Assembly (NCBI GenBank): GCA_046351595.1
Contig: JAXLYE010000002.1
Span: 1,550,001-1,614,000, forward strand
Direction: 5' to 3'
DNA: 64,000 nt
Source of the DNA: JAXLYE01 sp046351595
Lineage (GTDB): Bacteria > Myxococcota_A > Polyangia > Palsa-1104 > JAEUJZ01
In this document: one piece after another, positions 9,379-18,291 of the stretch
Layout of the letters: every line of letters starts with the position of its first letter
Numbering within the stretch: position 1 is the stretch's first letter
Program-made: the position numbers and the translations under genes
The notes under the pieces: generated by a model
What the model was told of the DNA's origin: nothing
Seen by the model: only the letters and a program-made list of their open reading frames with translations
Databases searched by the model: none

Positions 9379-10524
9379 TCAGTCGCCCGTGTCGGCCCAG
9401 TGCTCGGCGACCGAGCGCGGGATCCGCCACTCGTAGCGCTCCTCGCCGCGCAGCTTGCGGAAGACGCGGTTCAGCAGGCCGCTGCCGATGCGGCTCATGA
9501 GGCGCGCCAGCAATGCGCTGCGGTCCCCGGCCTCGTCGGCGACCGCGCTCAGCCAGCTCAGCGGACTGATCAGGCTGCGCGTCCAGTCGGCCTGCGGCAC
9601 GGCCAGAAGGTCGGCGATGCGATCGCCGCTCAGGTGGCGGATGAGCGCCGCCGGCATGCCGTCGAAGAGCTGCCCCGGCAGGACCTCGGCCAGAAAGGCC
9701 AGCAGGTTCGCGGTGAGCAGCTGCCCCTCCTCCGACGGGGCGTGCTGGCGCTCGGCGATGCGCTCGGCCAGGGCCAGGCCGTCGTAGTAGCGCTCGAGGT
9801 TGACGCGCGGATCGACGCCGAGCAGGTGCCCGACGACGCGGAAGGCGTGGTAGTAGGCTTCGCGCTCGTCGGCGGTCAGGCCGACGCCGAGGCGCCGAAG
9901 GCCCTCGGGCACCGCCACCGAGAACGACAGCAGCGTGCCGGCGAGATCCTCCTGGTTGATCGGCACGCCGAAGCCCGGATCCCAGCGCCCGTGACGGCGC
10001 AGGTGGTAGCGGATCGAGGCGTGCAACAGCCGCACCTTCTGCGCCGAGCGCCGCCCGCAGCCCCGCGGGCCCAGGCCGCCCTCGTCGAGCACGTCGAGGA
10101 GGAACTGCGCCGTCTCGAGGATGCGGCGGTACACGTCCTTCCGCATGCGCTGCGACAGGTACAGCACCTGCACGCCCTTGCGCGCCGCGTAACACGACGG
10201 CAGCGACGCGCAGTACAGCGCGATGAGGATCTGCGGCATGTAGCGCCCGAGCAGGTCGTTGCCGCGCTCGATGAGCTCGAGATCGGCCCACGGCGGCAGC
10301 TCCGCGGTCGCGGCGAAGAAGCGCAGGAGGCCCGGCGGCAGCCCGGCGGGCAGGGGGTCCTCGTTGCGCTCGAGCGAGCGCAGGATCTGGTTGACGCGCT
10401 CGACCGCGCCGCCGCCGCCGTCGCTCTCGAACAGCTCGCGGAGGGCGTCGTCGGCCGGCGGGTCGCCGACCTCGCGCAAGCGGGTAAGGGTGCTGTCGTC
10501 GATGGGCAGGGGCGTCGTCGGCAT
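9379..10524 (-). CDS. MpaB / rubber-oxygenase-like (DUF2236) haem protein
   Basis: Belongs to the DUF2236 family, which includes ER-bound oxygenase MpaB and latex-clearing protein Lcp (haem b oxygenases cleaving C=C bonds). Supporting segments include KDVYRRILETAQFLLDVL, the conserved helix QKVRLLHASIRYHL, whose His and basic residues fit the family's haem/oxygen-site helix, and GVPINQEDLAGTLLSFS. The protein is 381 aa from ATG 10524; the frame stays open to 10737, but that part is Arg/Ala-rich and not convincing. No signal peptide is evident, so it is probably cytosolic. The substrate is unknown. It is transcribed divergently from the vWA gene. Confidence 0.8.
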   Translation of the reverse strand: MPTTPLPIDDSTLTRLREVGDPPADDALRELFESDGGGGAVERVNQILRSLERNEDPLPAGLPPGLLRFFAATAELPPWADLELIERGNDLLGRYMPQILIALYCASLPSCYAARKGVQVLYLSQRMRKDVYRRILETAQFLLDVLDEGGLGPRGCGRRSAQKVRLLHASIRYHLRRHGRWDPGFGVPINQEDLAGTLLSFSVAVPEGLRRLGVGLTADEREAYYHAFRVVGHLLGVDPRVNLERYYDGLALAERIAERQHAPSEEGQLLTANLLAFLAEVLPGQLFDGMPAALIRHLSGDRIADLLAVPQADWTRSLISPLSWLSAVADEAGDRSALLARLMSRIGSGLLNRVFRKLRGEERYEWRIPRSVAEHWADTGD

Positions 10525-10801
10525 GCGGCTCGGGCAGCCGCCATCGTACCCGAAGGCTGGGCGCAGGCGGGCGCTGTCGGCCGGGTCCGCTTCTGGCGCG
10601 CGCCCGAGTCCGTCGCCCCGAACCGGCCGCCGCGGGTCGCCGGCCGCCCTCCGCCCTCGCTTGCCGCCCGTTCCGCGCTCGCTCCATCGACGGGATCTGC
10701 TGGCGTCTGCGCGATCGCTTTGCGATGCTGCCGCCAAGCAAGCGGAGCCTTGGATTCCGAGGCCACCACGCCCGAGGTGTCACCCTGCCAGAGGCATCCC
10801 C

Positions 10802-12244
10802 ATGAAAGAGCCAGCTGCCCGTCGAGTCTCCCGGCCCCCGGCCCTCCGTCCCCGGCGCGCCCCCTTCACGCTGCTCGCGCTGCTCGCCTGCGCCCTCCTG
10901 CTCGGCATCGGGGCCGAGACGCGGGCGCGCGCCGGCCGGTGCCCGAACCTGGTCATCGTGCTCGACGCCTCGGAGTCGATGGGCTGGGCGCCCGACGGCA
11001 CGGACCCGGCGCCGCCCGGCGGCAGCCGCTGGGAGATCTCGATCAAGGCGCTCAAGGAGGTGCTGGATAACTACGGCGGCCAGATGCCGATCGGCCTGTC
11101 GGTGTTCGCCAGCGACGGGGTGTGCGAGGGCGGCAAGCTCCTCATCGCGCCCGCGTACGACACCCGCGACAAGATCAAGCAGGTGATCGACGCGACCAAG
11201 CCCGTGTCGTCGACGCCGACCTCGCCGACGATCGAGAACCTGCGCCACGAGGCGGCGCTGCGCGATCCGTCGCGGCAGCAGTACCTGCTGCTGCTCACCG
11301 ACGGAGAGCCGAACTGCACGATGGACGAGCCGAGCCTGACGTACGAGGCGCTGCGCGCGGCCCGCCTGCAGAGCCCGTCGATCAAGACGTTCGTCCTCGG
11401 CCTGGGCGCGCTGCCGGCGGCGTCGACGCTGATCATGGACAAGATGGCCGAGGCCGGCGGCACCGCGGTCACCGGCGGCGCGCACGCCTACTACACCGCC
11501 GAGGATCTGCCGTCGCTCAAGGCGGCGCTGGCCAGGATCCTGGCGGTGGTGACGGGCGAGTTCGCCAGCGCCTGCGACGACAGCTGCTACGCCGCGGACA
11601 TCGGCTGCAAGGCCCCGGGCGAGACCTGCATCCGCGGCAGCTGCCGGCCAAACCCCTGCGCGGGCGTCACCTGCGACGCCGGCCAGTACTGCTACACCGA
11701 CGGCGTGAGCCCGGCCCGCTGCGTGGCGGCGTGCGCGTCGGCCTGCCCCCGCTATACGCGCTGCGAGCTCGGGCGCTGCGTCGAGTCGGCGTGCCCGACG
11801 GCGTGCGCCGCCGGCCTGGTCTGCGACAACGACACCGGGCGCTGCGAGCCGGACCCGCTGTGCCCGAGCAACCCGTCGCCCCTGCAGCGGTGCCACCCGC
11901 CGTCGCTGTGCCAGCGCGGCGAGTGCGTCGACGATCCGTGCCGCTTCATAAGCTGTCCGGCCGGCACCCGCTGCCTGCCCGGCAGCGGCAGCTGCGAGTG
12001 GGCGCCGCCGGCCGCGCAGCTGGACATGGGCGCGAGCGGCAAGACCGAGGGCGAGGTCTGGCACAACGGCGGCTGCGCGGTGCCGCCGCAGGGTCCGGGC
12101 GGCGCGCGCGGCGACCTGTCACGCCCGGGCCTGGCGGAGCAAGCGGGTCCGGTCGGTCCGGCTGGGCTGGCCGGGCTGGCCGCGCTGCTCGCATCGCTGG
12201 GGCTTTTGCTGCTGCGCCGCCCCCTGCGGTCGCTGCAGCGCTGA
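10802..12244 (+). CDS. Secreted von Willebrand factor A protein with Cys-rich repeats
   Basis: A 480-aa exported protein. A signal peptide (about 20-45) is followed by a vWA domain with MIDAS motif DASES (55-59) and a second vWA strand LLLTDGEPNC. Then come about 150 residues with many evenly spaced Cys pairs (myxobacterial EB-like or metallothionein-like repeats, for example CAGVTCDAGQYC). A Gly/Pro stretch and a C-terminal hydrophobic segment ending in Arg-rich sequence follow, which is the layout of a C-terminal sorting anchor without the literal MYXO-CTERM residues. Probably a metal-dependent adhesive protein on the cell surface. AGAGG at about 10789 supports the start. It stands alone between two divergent or unrelated units. 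Confidence 0.88.
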   Translation: MKEPAARRVSRPPALRPRRAPFTLLALLACALLLGIGAETRARAGRCPNLVIVLDASESMGWAPDGTDPAPPGGSRWEISIKALKEVLDNYGGQMPIGLSVFASDGVCEGGKLLIAPAYDTRDKIKQVIDATKPVSSTPTSPTIENLRHEAALRDPSRQQYLLLLTDGEPNCTMDEPSLTYEALRAARLQSPSIKTFVLGLGALPAASTLIMDKMAEAGGTAVTGGAHAYYTAEDLPSLKAALARILAVVTGEFASACDDSCYAADIGCKAPGETCIRGSCRPNPCAGVTCDAGQYCYTDGVSPARCVAACASACPRYTRCELGRCVESACPTACAAGLVCDNDTGRCEPDPLCPSNPSPLQRCHPPSLCQRGECVDDPCRFISCPAGTRCLPGSGSCEWAPPAAQLDMGASGKTEGEVWHNGGCAVPPQGPGGARGDLSRPGLAEQAGPVGPAGLAGLAALLASLGLLLLRRPLRSLQR

Positions 12245-12326
12245 GCCTTGCGGCCTTGCGGTCCTGTGGCCTGTCGCCCTGCCGGCGCCCAGCCGCCGCG
12301 GCGCCCCCCGGCCTGAGCCCAAAGGA

Positions 12327-12355
12327 TTGAGATCCACGAGCGTCGGCGATACTAT
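12327..12355 (+). promoter_or_regulatory. Sigma-70-type promoter for a leaderless transcript
   Basis: TTGAGA (12327-12332), a 17-nt spacer, then TACTAT (12350-12355). The start codon of the next gene is at 12363, seven nt after the -10 hexamer, so transcription would start within one or two nt of the ATG. Confidence 0.65.
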
Positions 12356-12362
12356 CGCGATC

Positions 12363-12626
12363 ATGGCGCTGATCGACAAACCCGAGCGGGCCCGCCAGTT
12401 GGCCCGCGCAATCGCCTCCGACCTCACCCTCTACCACGAGAAGGAGATCGTCGAGGGCATCGAGAACGACAACCTCTTCGACGTCATGCACGACCACATC
12501 GAGGAGGGGCGGACGCTGTTCAAGTCGCGCGTCGCGCCCGAGATCTTCGAGCTGGGCCTGTTCGATCGGGCCATCGTTGACGTGATGCTCAAGTCCAAGG
12601 GGCATGTAAAGTCCCGCATCTGGTGA
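12363..12626 (+). CDS. Small conserved protein upstream of the pseudouridine synthase
   Basis: An 87-aa acidic, mostly helical soluble protein with no signal or membrane segment. I do not recognise a named domain. It appears to be expressed from the leaderless promoter just upstream, and its stop (TGA 12624-12626) overlaps the GTG start of the RluA-type enzyme, so the two are translationally coupled. The overlap suggests a role linked to rRNA modification or to dosage of that enzyme; this is inference from position only. Confidence 0.75.
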   Translation: MALIDKPERARQLARAIASDLTLYHEKEIVEGIENDNLFDVMHDHIEEGRTLFKSRVAPEIFELGLFDRAIVDVMLKSKGHVKSRIW

Positions 12627-13765
12627 CCCAAGAACCCCCCGTCCGCATCCACGAGTTCATCGTTCCCGAGTCGGCGGCCGGCCAGCGGCTGGACGTGTTC
12701 CTCGCGCAGCAGGGGCTGCCGTACTCGCGCTCGCAGCTCACCCGCCGCATCACCTGTGGCGAGGTGCGCGTCGACGGCTCCGCGACGGACCGTCCGGGCC
12801 TGCGCCTGCGCGCCGGCCAGCGCCTGCGCTTCACCCCGCCGCCGCCGCTGCCCGTCGAGGATCCGGCCGAGGACATCCCGCTCGACGTGCTGTTCGAGGA
12901 CCGCCACCTCATCGTCGTGAACAAGCCGGCGGGCCTGGTCGTGCACCCGGCGCCCGGTCACCTGCGCGGCACGCTGGTGAACGCGCTGCTGTTCCGCTGC
13001 GGGCCGCTGCCGGTGCCGCCGCCGTTTGTGCCCGGGGAGCGCGACTCGGACGAGGATCTAGACGACGAGAGCGACGACGCGGGAGAGGCAGCGGCGGAGG
13101 TCCCGGGCCTGGATCCCGGCCTGTCGATCGGCCTGTCCATTGGCGGCGAGCGCCGGCCGGGCATCGTGCACCGCCTGGACCAGGGCACCTCGGGCGTCAT
13201 CGTCTGCGCCAAGGACGAGCCGACGCTGGTCGGGCTGCAGGCGCAGTTCGCGGTCCACTCGATCGCCCGCCGCTACGTCGCGCTCGTCGAGGGCGTGCTG
13301 CCCGAGCGCGGCACCTTCACGACGCGCTACGGCCGCCACCCGCGTGACCGCAAGCGCTTCACCGCGCGATCGGGCAAAAAGCGCGCGGTCACCCACTACA
13401 CCGTGCTCGAGCGGCTGGCCGGCGCGACGCTGGTCGAGGTGCAGCTGGAAACCGGGCGCACGCACCAGATCCGCGTCCACTTCAGCGAGGCCGGGCACCC
13501 CCTGCTCGGCGACCCCTTATACGGCCGGCCGCCGCGCGCGCCCGAGGTGCGGCGGGTCGCGGCGGGCCTCAACAACCAGGCGCTGCACGCGCGGCTGCTC
13601 GGCTTCGTGCACCCGATGAGCGGCGAGCCGCTGACGTTCACCGCGCCGCCGCCGCCGGAGTTCCTGCAGGCGCTGTTGGCGCTGCGCCCGGCGCGGCCCG
13701 GGCTCGACGCGGCGACCGCGAGCGCGGGGTGCAGCGGCCGGCTGCCCTGGGAGATTCCGGCATGA
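12623..13765 (+). CDS. rluD: RluA-family rRNA pseudouridine synthase (RluD-like)
   Basis: Isomerises uridine to pseudouridine in 23S rRNA. An S4 RNA-binding domain (about residues 15-75) precedes the catalytic domain. The catalytic Asp is in HRLDQGTSG (about 181-189), and the family ARRYVALVEG-like and GRTHQIRVHF segments follow. The start is GTG 12623, overlapping the upstream stop. An acidic insert of about 45 residues (about 135-178) sits between the S4-linked strand LLFRCG and the RPGIVHRLD motif and is not part of the usual RluD fold. The stop overlaps the ATG of the PgeF gene, the same neighbour as in many bacteria (rluD-pgeF order). Confidence 0.93.
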   Translation: MTQEPPVRIHEFIVPESAAGQRLDVFLAQQGLPYSRSQLTRRITCGEVRVDGSATDRPGLRLRAGQRLRFTPPPPLPVEDPAEDIPLDVLFEDRHLIVVNKPAGLVVHPAPGHLRGTLVNALLFRCGPLPVPPPFVPGERDSDEDLDDESDDAGEAAAEVPGLDPGLSIGLSIGGERRPGIVHRLDQGTSGVIVCAKDEPTLVGLQAQFAVHSIARRYVALVEGVLPERGTFTTRYGRHPRDRKRFTARSGKKRAVTHYTVLERLAGATLVEVQLETGRTHQIRVHFSEAGHPLLGDPLYGRPPRAPEVRRVAAGLNNQALHARLLGFVHPMSGEPLTFTAPPPPEFLQALLALRPARPGLDAATASAGCSGRLPWEIPA

Positions 13766-14649
13766 TAGACTGCCCTCGGATGCACAAGGCGCAGCCGGTT
13801 TCCGACGTGTCCGCAGGCATCCCCGGTGAGCTCCGGGGCGAGGGCCGCGGCGAGCACGCGGCTCCGGCCGGCTGGTACGAGGGGACGGCGAGCCCGCGCC
13901 TCTTGCGCTCGGCGCTGCTCAGCCGGCTCGGCGTGCGCCACGGCTTCACCACGCGCCGCGGCGGCGCCTCGCGCGGGCCCTTCGCCTCGCTGAACCTGGG
14001 CGAGAGCTGGGGCGACGAGCCGGCCGCCGTGGCCGCGAACCTGCAGCACGTCGCCGACGAGGCGGGCTTTGATCCGGCGCGGCTGTGCCAGGTCCGCCAG
14101 GTGCACGGCCGCGACGTGCTCACGCTCACCGCGCCCGAGCGCCGGCGGCGCGAGGCCGACGGCATGGCCACGGTGTCCGAGCTGGCGCTCGGCGTGATGT
14201 CGGCGGACTGCGTGAGCCTGCTGCTCGGCGACGGCGAAGGCCGGGTCGCGGCGGCGCACGCGGGCTGGCGCGGCACCGTCTGTGGCATCGCCACCGAGGC
14301 GGTGGCCGCGCTGGTCGCGCTCGGCGCCCGCCCTTCGTCGCTGCGCGCCGCCATGGCGCCGTCCATCGGGCCGTGCTGCTTCGAGGTCCAGGCCGACGTC
14401 GCGGCGCAGTTCGCGGCGGTCGTGCCCGACTCCGTCGAGCCGCGCGGCGGCCGCACCTACGTCAACCTGTGGCGGACCAACCGCGCGCTGCTCGTGCGCG
14501 CGGGCCTTGCGCCCGAGCACATCGAGCTCGATCCGCCGTGCACGTGCTGTGACGCCGAGCGCTTCTACTCGTACCGTCGCGACGGCGCCCGGCAAGGCGG
14601 GCCGCTGCTCGGTCAGCACCTGGCTTTCATCTGCGGAGGCAACTCGTGA
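13762..14649 (+). CDS. pgeF: PgeF / YfiH laccase-domain protein (purine nucleoside enzyme)
   Basis: Member of the YfiH/LACC1 family, originally called polyphenol oxidase. Characterised homologues act on purine nucleosides, and E. coli PgeF edits peptidoglycan precursors. The His-Cys-His metal triad is seen in QVHGRDV (about residue 114), SADCVSLLL (about 147) and HAGWRG (about 166). C-terminal PCTCC and FYSYRRDG are typical. The ATG at 13762 overlaps the rluD stop; an earlier GTG at 13729 lies inside rluD and is less likely. The next gene begins with a GTG overlapping this stop, making a four-gene coupled run. Confidence 0.92.
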   Translation: MIDCPRMHKAQPVSDVSAGIPGELRGEGRGEHAAPAGWYEGTASPRLLRSALLSRLGVRHGFTTRRGGASRGPFASLNLGESWGDEPAAVAANLQHVADEAGFDPARLCQVRQVHGRDVLTLTAPERRRREADGMATVSELALGVMSADCVSLLLGDGEGRVAAAHAGWRGTVCGIATEAVAALVALGARPSSLRAAMAPSIGPCCFEVQADVAAQFAAVVPDSVEPRGGRTYVNLWRTNRALLVRAGLAPEHIELDPPCTCCDAERFYSYRRDGARQGGPLLGQHLAFICGGNS

Positions 14650-15512
14650 CGGCAGGAAAGAAGTGGCTTGGGCTGCTCGCGCTCCAGGCCGGGCTCCTCG
14701 GCGCCGCGTACGGCGGCGGCGTCTATCAGCAGTGGCAGCAGCGCCAGGCCGCCGAGGCCAAGCTCAAGGTCGCCGACGAGAAGCTGGCCAAGGCGCAGGA
14801 AGAGGGGCGGACGGCGCTGTACGCCAGCCGCGGCCGGGCCCTGTTCCTGGAGGCCGCGCTGGCGGTGCGCTTCGGCAACTACGCGATGGCGTTCGAGCGC
14901 TCGGTGCGGGCCAGCGCCCTCGCGAACCGGCTCGGCGTCTCGCTGGACAAGGAGATGGGCGAGCTGAACCCGCTCCTGGTGGCGCAGCGGCCCGAGGCGG
15001 TGGAGAAGCTCTTGCGCCTCGCCGACCGCATCGAGTCGCCGCCGCCGCCGCCCGACACGCCCGCGGTGGCCCACCCGCCGGCCGCCGCGCCCAAGGCCGC
15101 GGGCGTGCCGACCGCGACGCCGACGCCGGCCCCGGCCGCGGGCCTGGCCCCGGGCACGACCGCGCCGCCGGCCGCTGCACCGATCCCGAGCGCGGCCACC
15201 GGCACCGCAGCCTCGATGGGGAGCGCCGGCGCGCCCGTCGCTGCACCGCCGTCCCCGCCGGCCGCTGCCGCCGCGCCCAACCTGGCCGAGGGGCGGACCG
15301 CCCTGCTCGGGGCCAAGGAGCTCCTGATCCTGGGGGCCGAGCCGGCGCAGATCGTCAGCAAGCTGGCGCACGCGCAGGTCATGCTCGACGAGGCCGGGCG
15401 CACCGAGCTCGACGAGCCGATCGGCGGCGCGATCAAGGCCGTGCGCGCCCGCGACGAGGCCAAGGCGCGCGCCGCGATCGACGGCGCCCTGACCCAGCTG
15501 CGCGGGCCGTAA
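14646..15512 (+). CDS. Membrane-anchored Pro/Ala-rich protein, unknown function
   Basis: 288 aa. Residues about 6-24 form a single hydrophobic segment (signal anchor), followed by a Gln/Ala/Lys-rich helical stretch likely to be coiled coil (about 27-60). A helical domain to about 125 comes next, then a long Pro/Ala/Thr linker (about 130-215) and a final helical domain (about 215-285). The arrangement suggests a periplasm-spanning linker protein. The GTG start overlaps the pgeF stop. No enzyme motif was recognised. The low-complexity centre is the same compositional class as many myxobacterial surface proteins. Confidence 0.7.
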   Translation: MTAGKKWLGLLALQAGLLGAAYGGGVYQQWQQRQAAEAKLKVADEKLAKAQEEGRTALYASRGRALFLEAALAVRFGNYAMAFERSVRASALANRLGVSLDKEMGELNPLLVAQRPEAVEKLLRLADRIESPPPPPDTPAVAHPPAAAPKAAGVPTATPTPAPAAGLAPGTTAPPAAAPIPSAATGTAASMGSAGAPVAAPPSPPAAAAAPNLAEGRTALLGAKELLILGAEPAQIVSKLAHAQVMLDEAGRTELDEPIGGAIKAVRARDEAKARAAIDGALTQLRGP

Positions 15513-15696
15513 GGCGAGCGACCCGACCGGCCGCGGGCGGCGCCGACGGCCAAGCGGCTGCGTGCATCCGCCGCCGTCGGGTGTCCGCGCGGCGCTCCGG
15601 GCAGGTACCGCAAGCGCCCGGGACGCCTCGGCGTGCCGGTTGGCCGGCGCGGGCCGTTCTCAGCGTGGCGATGTGCTGCTAGGCTGACGCTCGCTG

Positions 15697-16659
15697 ATGC
15701 CCAAGCGCTACGATCTTCAGCGCCGCAAGCTGCGCCGCCTGATGACGCTGGTGGCGATCTTTGCGTTCACGCCGAGCGCCCTGCTGCTCACCGTCGGTGT
15801 GCTCATCCTCGTGCTCGGGCACGCGACGCGCGACCTGGTCTTCGGCGTGCTGACGCTGAGCCTGACCGCGACGCTGCTCGGCGGCGTGGCTGCGACCGTC
15901 CTGTACGTGCGGCGCGAGTCGAGCGTGGCGCAGCTGCAGACCGAGTTCGTCAACAAGGTCAGCCACGACCTGCGCACGCCGCTGACCTCGATCCGGCTGT
16001 TCGTCGAGACGCTGCAGGGAGGGCGGCTGCGCGACCCCGAGAAGATCCAGCAGGCGCTCGACACCATCGCCGCCGAGACCTCGCGGCTGTCGGCGATGAT
16101 CGACCGGCTGCTCGGCTGGGCGCGCATGGAGGCCGGGCGCCGCGTCTACCGCCTGGAGGAGGCCTCGCCGCGGGCCGTGGTCGAGGCGGCGCTGCAGGCG
16201 TTCCGGCCGCAGCTGCTCACCGCCGACGTCAAGCTGAGCATCGAGGTCCCCGAAGAGGCCGAGCTGCCGCGGGTGCGCGTCGACCTGCCGGCCCTGCAGG
16301 AGGCGCTCTTGAACCTCTTGCAGAACGCCTTCCACTACACCGGCTCGCACAAGGTCATCGGCGTGCGCTGCTACCGCAAGGAGCGCGGCGTCGCCATCGC
16401 GATCAGCGACAACGGGCCCGGCATCCCCAAGACCGAGCACCGGCGCATCTTCGAGAAGTTCTACCGCCTGACGCGCGACGATCTGCCGCGGCAGCCGCCG
16501 GGCTCGGGGCTGGGCCTGTCGATGGTCTACCACATCGTCAGCGCCCACGGCGGCACCGTGTCCGTCGACAGCGAGCTGGGACACGGCGCGACCTTCACGG
16601 TCACGCTGCCGAGCGCCGAGCTGAGCCGCAGCCTGCCCGCGCCGTCCGAGGGAGGATAG
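15697..16659 (+). CDS. Membrane sensor histidine kinase
   Basis: 320 aa. Two transmembrane helices (about 14-36 and 43-66) with almost no periplasmic loop are followed directly by a HisKA dimerisation domain with H-box SHDLRTPLTS (His about 90) and a HATPase_c domain: N-box LLNLLQNAF, G1 DNGPGIPKTEHRRIFEKFYR, G2 GSGLGLSMVYHIV. With so little extracytoplasmic sequence it may sense a signal within the membrane. A TAGGCT hexamer (15680-15685) lies 11 nt before the ATG. The response regulator starts 10 nt after the stop, so they form one cognate pair. Confidence 0.93.
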   Translation: MPKRYDLQRRKLRRLMTLVAIFAFTPSALLLTVGVLILVLGHATRDLVFGVLTLSLTATLLGGVAATVLYVRRESSVAQLQTEFVNKVSHDLRTPLTSIRLFVETLQGGRLRDPEKIQQALDTIAAETSRLSAMIDRLLGWARMEAGRRVYRLEEASPRAVVEAALQAFRPQLLTADVKLSIEVPEEAELPRVRVDLPALQEALLNLLQNAFHYTGSHKVIGVRCYRKERGVAIAISDNGPGIPKTEHRRIFEKFYRLTRDDLPRQPPGSGLGLSMVYHIVSAHGGTVSVDSELGHGATFTVTLPSAELSRSLPAPSEGG

Positions 16660-16669
16660 GAGACCCAGC

Positions 16670-17362
16670 GTGCCTGCCGAAACCATCCTTGTCGTCGAGG
16701 ACGATGCCGCCATCCGGCGCGGCCTGCAGCTCAACCTGAGCCTCGAGGGCTACCGCGTGCTGTGCGCCGAGGACGGCGAGGAGGGGCGGCGCCTGGCGCT
16801 GAGCGACGCGCCGGACCTCTTGCTGATCGACCTGATGCTGCCGCTGTTGCAGGGGATCGACCTCATCCGCGAGCTGCGCCAGGCCGACGTGCAGGTGCCG
16901 TTCCTGGTGCTGTCGGCCAAGGACCAGGAGGCCGACAAGGTGCTGGCGCTGTCGATCGGCGCCGACGACTACATCACCAAGCCGTTCGGGCTGGCCGAGC
17001 TTCTGGCGCGGGTGCGGGCGGCGCTGCGGCGCGGCCGTCGCAGCCTGTGGCAGGGGGCGGCCCCGCCGCGCGCCGCGCAGGGCACGCGCATCCTCCTCGA
17101 CCTCGCCGGGCGCCGCCTGCTCGTCGACGGCAACGAGGTCGAAACCACGGCCAAGGAGTTCGATCTCTTGCGCTTGTTCATCCAGCACCCCGGCCAGGTG
17201 CTGACGCGCGAGCAGATCATGGAGCGCATCTGGGGCGAGCACTTCGGTCTGCGCACCATCGACAACTTCATCGCCCGCCTGCGCAGCAAGATCGAGCTCA
17301 ACCCCGACGCGCCGGTGCACCTGGAGACCGTGCGCGGCGTCGGCTACCGCTTCAAGCCGTAG
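16670..17362 (+). CDS. OmpR-family response regulator
   Basis: 230 aa. The receiver domain has the acidic pocket (EDD at 10-12), phospho-acceptor Asp54 in LLIDLMLP and the conserved Lys of YITKPFG (about 104). It is followed by a winged-helix DNA-binding domain (about 135-228) ending in RTIDNFIARLRSKIE and VRGVGYRFKP. The GTG start at 16670 is preceded by a GGAGG-type ribosome site within the end of the kinase gene. It is the cognate regulator of the kinase upstream. Possible targets in the window are not identified. Confidence 0.94.
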   Translation: MPAETILVVEDDAAIRRGLQLNLSLEGYRVLCAEDGEEGRRLALSDAPDLLLIDLMLPLLQGIDLIRELRQADVQVPFLVLSAKDQEADKVLALSIGADDYITKPFGLAELLARVRAALRRGRRSLWQGAAPPRAAQGTRILLDLAGRRLLVDGNEVETTAKEFDLLRLFIQHPGQVLTREQIMERIWGEHFGLRTIDNFIARLRSKIELNPDAPVHLETVRGVGYRFKP

Positions 17363-17392
17363 GGCCGGTCGCCGGCCCGGGCGGCGGCCCGG

Positions 17393-17442
17393 GGTGATCA
17401 CCAGGGGCCGAGGGCGGGGTGGGCCCTGGGATGAGGATCACC
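17393..17442 (+). terminator. Long inverted repeat after the two-component operon
   Basis: Arms GGGTGATCA and GATCACCC, with an inner GGGGCC/GGGCCC pairing, enclose a G-rich loop. There is no U-tract, so it may be a transcript-stabilising or factor-assisted terminator rather than an intrinsic one. Confidence 0.4.
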
Positions 17443-17595
17443 CAGCGGGCAAAAAGTGGCGGCGGCAACGAAGGCCGGGGCCGTTTGCTCGTCCTACGCC
17501 GTATCCGCGCTCACTTCGGCGGGGTGCGCAGATAATGGAGAGGGGCCGCGGTCCATCCCGATCGGACCACCGCGACCCAAGGAAAGGAGCACAGC

Positions 17596-18291
17596 ATGAG
17601 GACCCTTGTTCTTTCTGCCTTGGCGCTCTCGCTGGTTGGCGTCTCCGGCTGCGGCCGGCACCGCTGCGATGGCTACAACTACCAGTGCCCGACCACGTAC
17701 ACGCCGACCCCGGGGCAGCCGCCGATCAGCGACCCCAACACCTTCGTGATCGACGCGGGCGCCGCGATCGAGCTGCCGCAGGCGACGCTCGGCATCACCA
17801 CCAACGGCCGTGACTGGGTGCTCGCCTGGCAGGGCGACGCGTACCCGCGGCAGTTCCACGGCGCCATCACCTGCGCGGTCGGCTGCGTGATCACCGGCGC
17901 CCGCTACGACAACCCGGGGCCGGGCGACACCGCGGTGGTGACCGCCCAGAACCAGCTCCAGTTCACCGGCTACACCGACGCGATCGCGCCGCAGAACCTG
18001 GTCTTCTCGGCGACCGGCCAGCCCATGACCTTCGACCTGTACATCGAGAACACGCCGGCCGTCGGCCGCGTCGTATTCCCGTCGCAGGGCTACCTGGCCA
18101 CGACCGACGCGATGCCGTTCTCGCTGATCAGCAGCAACGCCACCGCCTTCAGCAAGAAGATCGACAAGGCGCCGCAGTTCGTGCCGAAGCCGCCCGAGGA
18201 CGGCCAGGCCGAGCACATCATCACCGTTCGCGCCCCGACGCCAAAGACGGAGGCAGGTACCCAGGAGCAGGGCTCGGGCGCGGCGCAGTAG
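17596..18291 (+). CDS. Predicted lipoprotein, beta-rich, unknown function
   Basis: 231 aa with a signal peptide and a lipobox ending at Cys19 (LVGVSGC). The mature region begins with a Cys/Tyr-rich segment and continues as an apparently beta-sandwich domain of about 180 residues without catalytic motifs. GGAAAGGAG lies just upstream of the ATG at 17596. The last 71 nt overlap the 3' end of the convergently transcribed transporter gene, an arrangement that would give complementary mRNA ends. Confidence 0.75.
   Translation: MRTLVLSALALSLVGVSGCGRHRCDGYNYQCPTTYTPTPGQPPISDPNTFVIDAGAAIELPQATLGITTNGRDWVLAWQGDAYPRQFHGAITCAVGCVITGARYDNPGPGDTAVVTAQNQLQFTGYTDAIAPQNLVFSATGQPMTFDLYIENTPAVGRVVFPSQGYLATTDAMPFSLISSNATAFSKKIDKAPQFVPKPPEDGQAEHIITVRAPTPKTEAGTQEQGSGAAQ

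Noticed and set aside
9332..12064. Very long minus-strand open frame
   Set aside because: Shadow of the MpaB-type and vWA genes; no coherent protein features.
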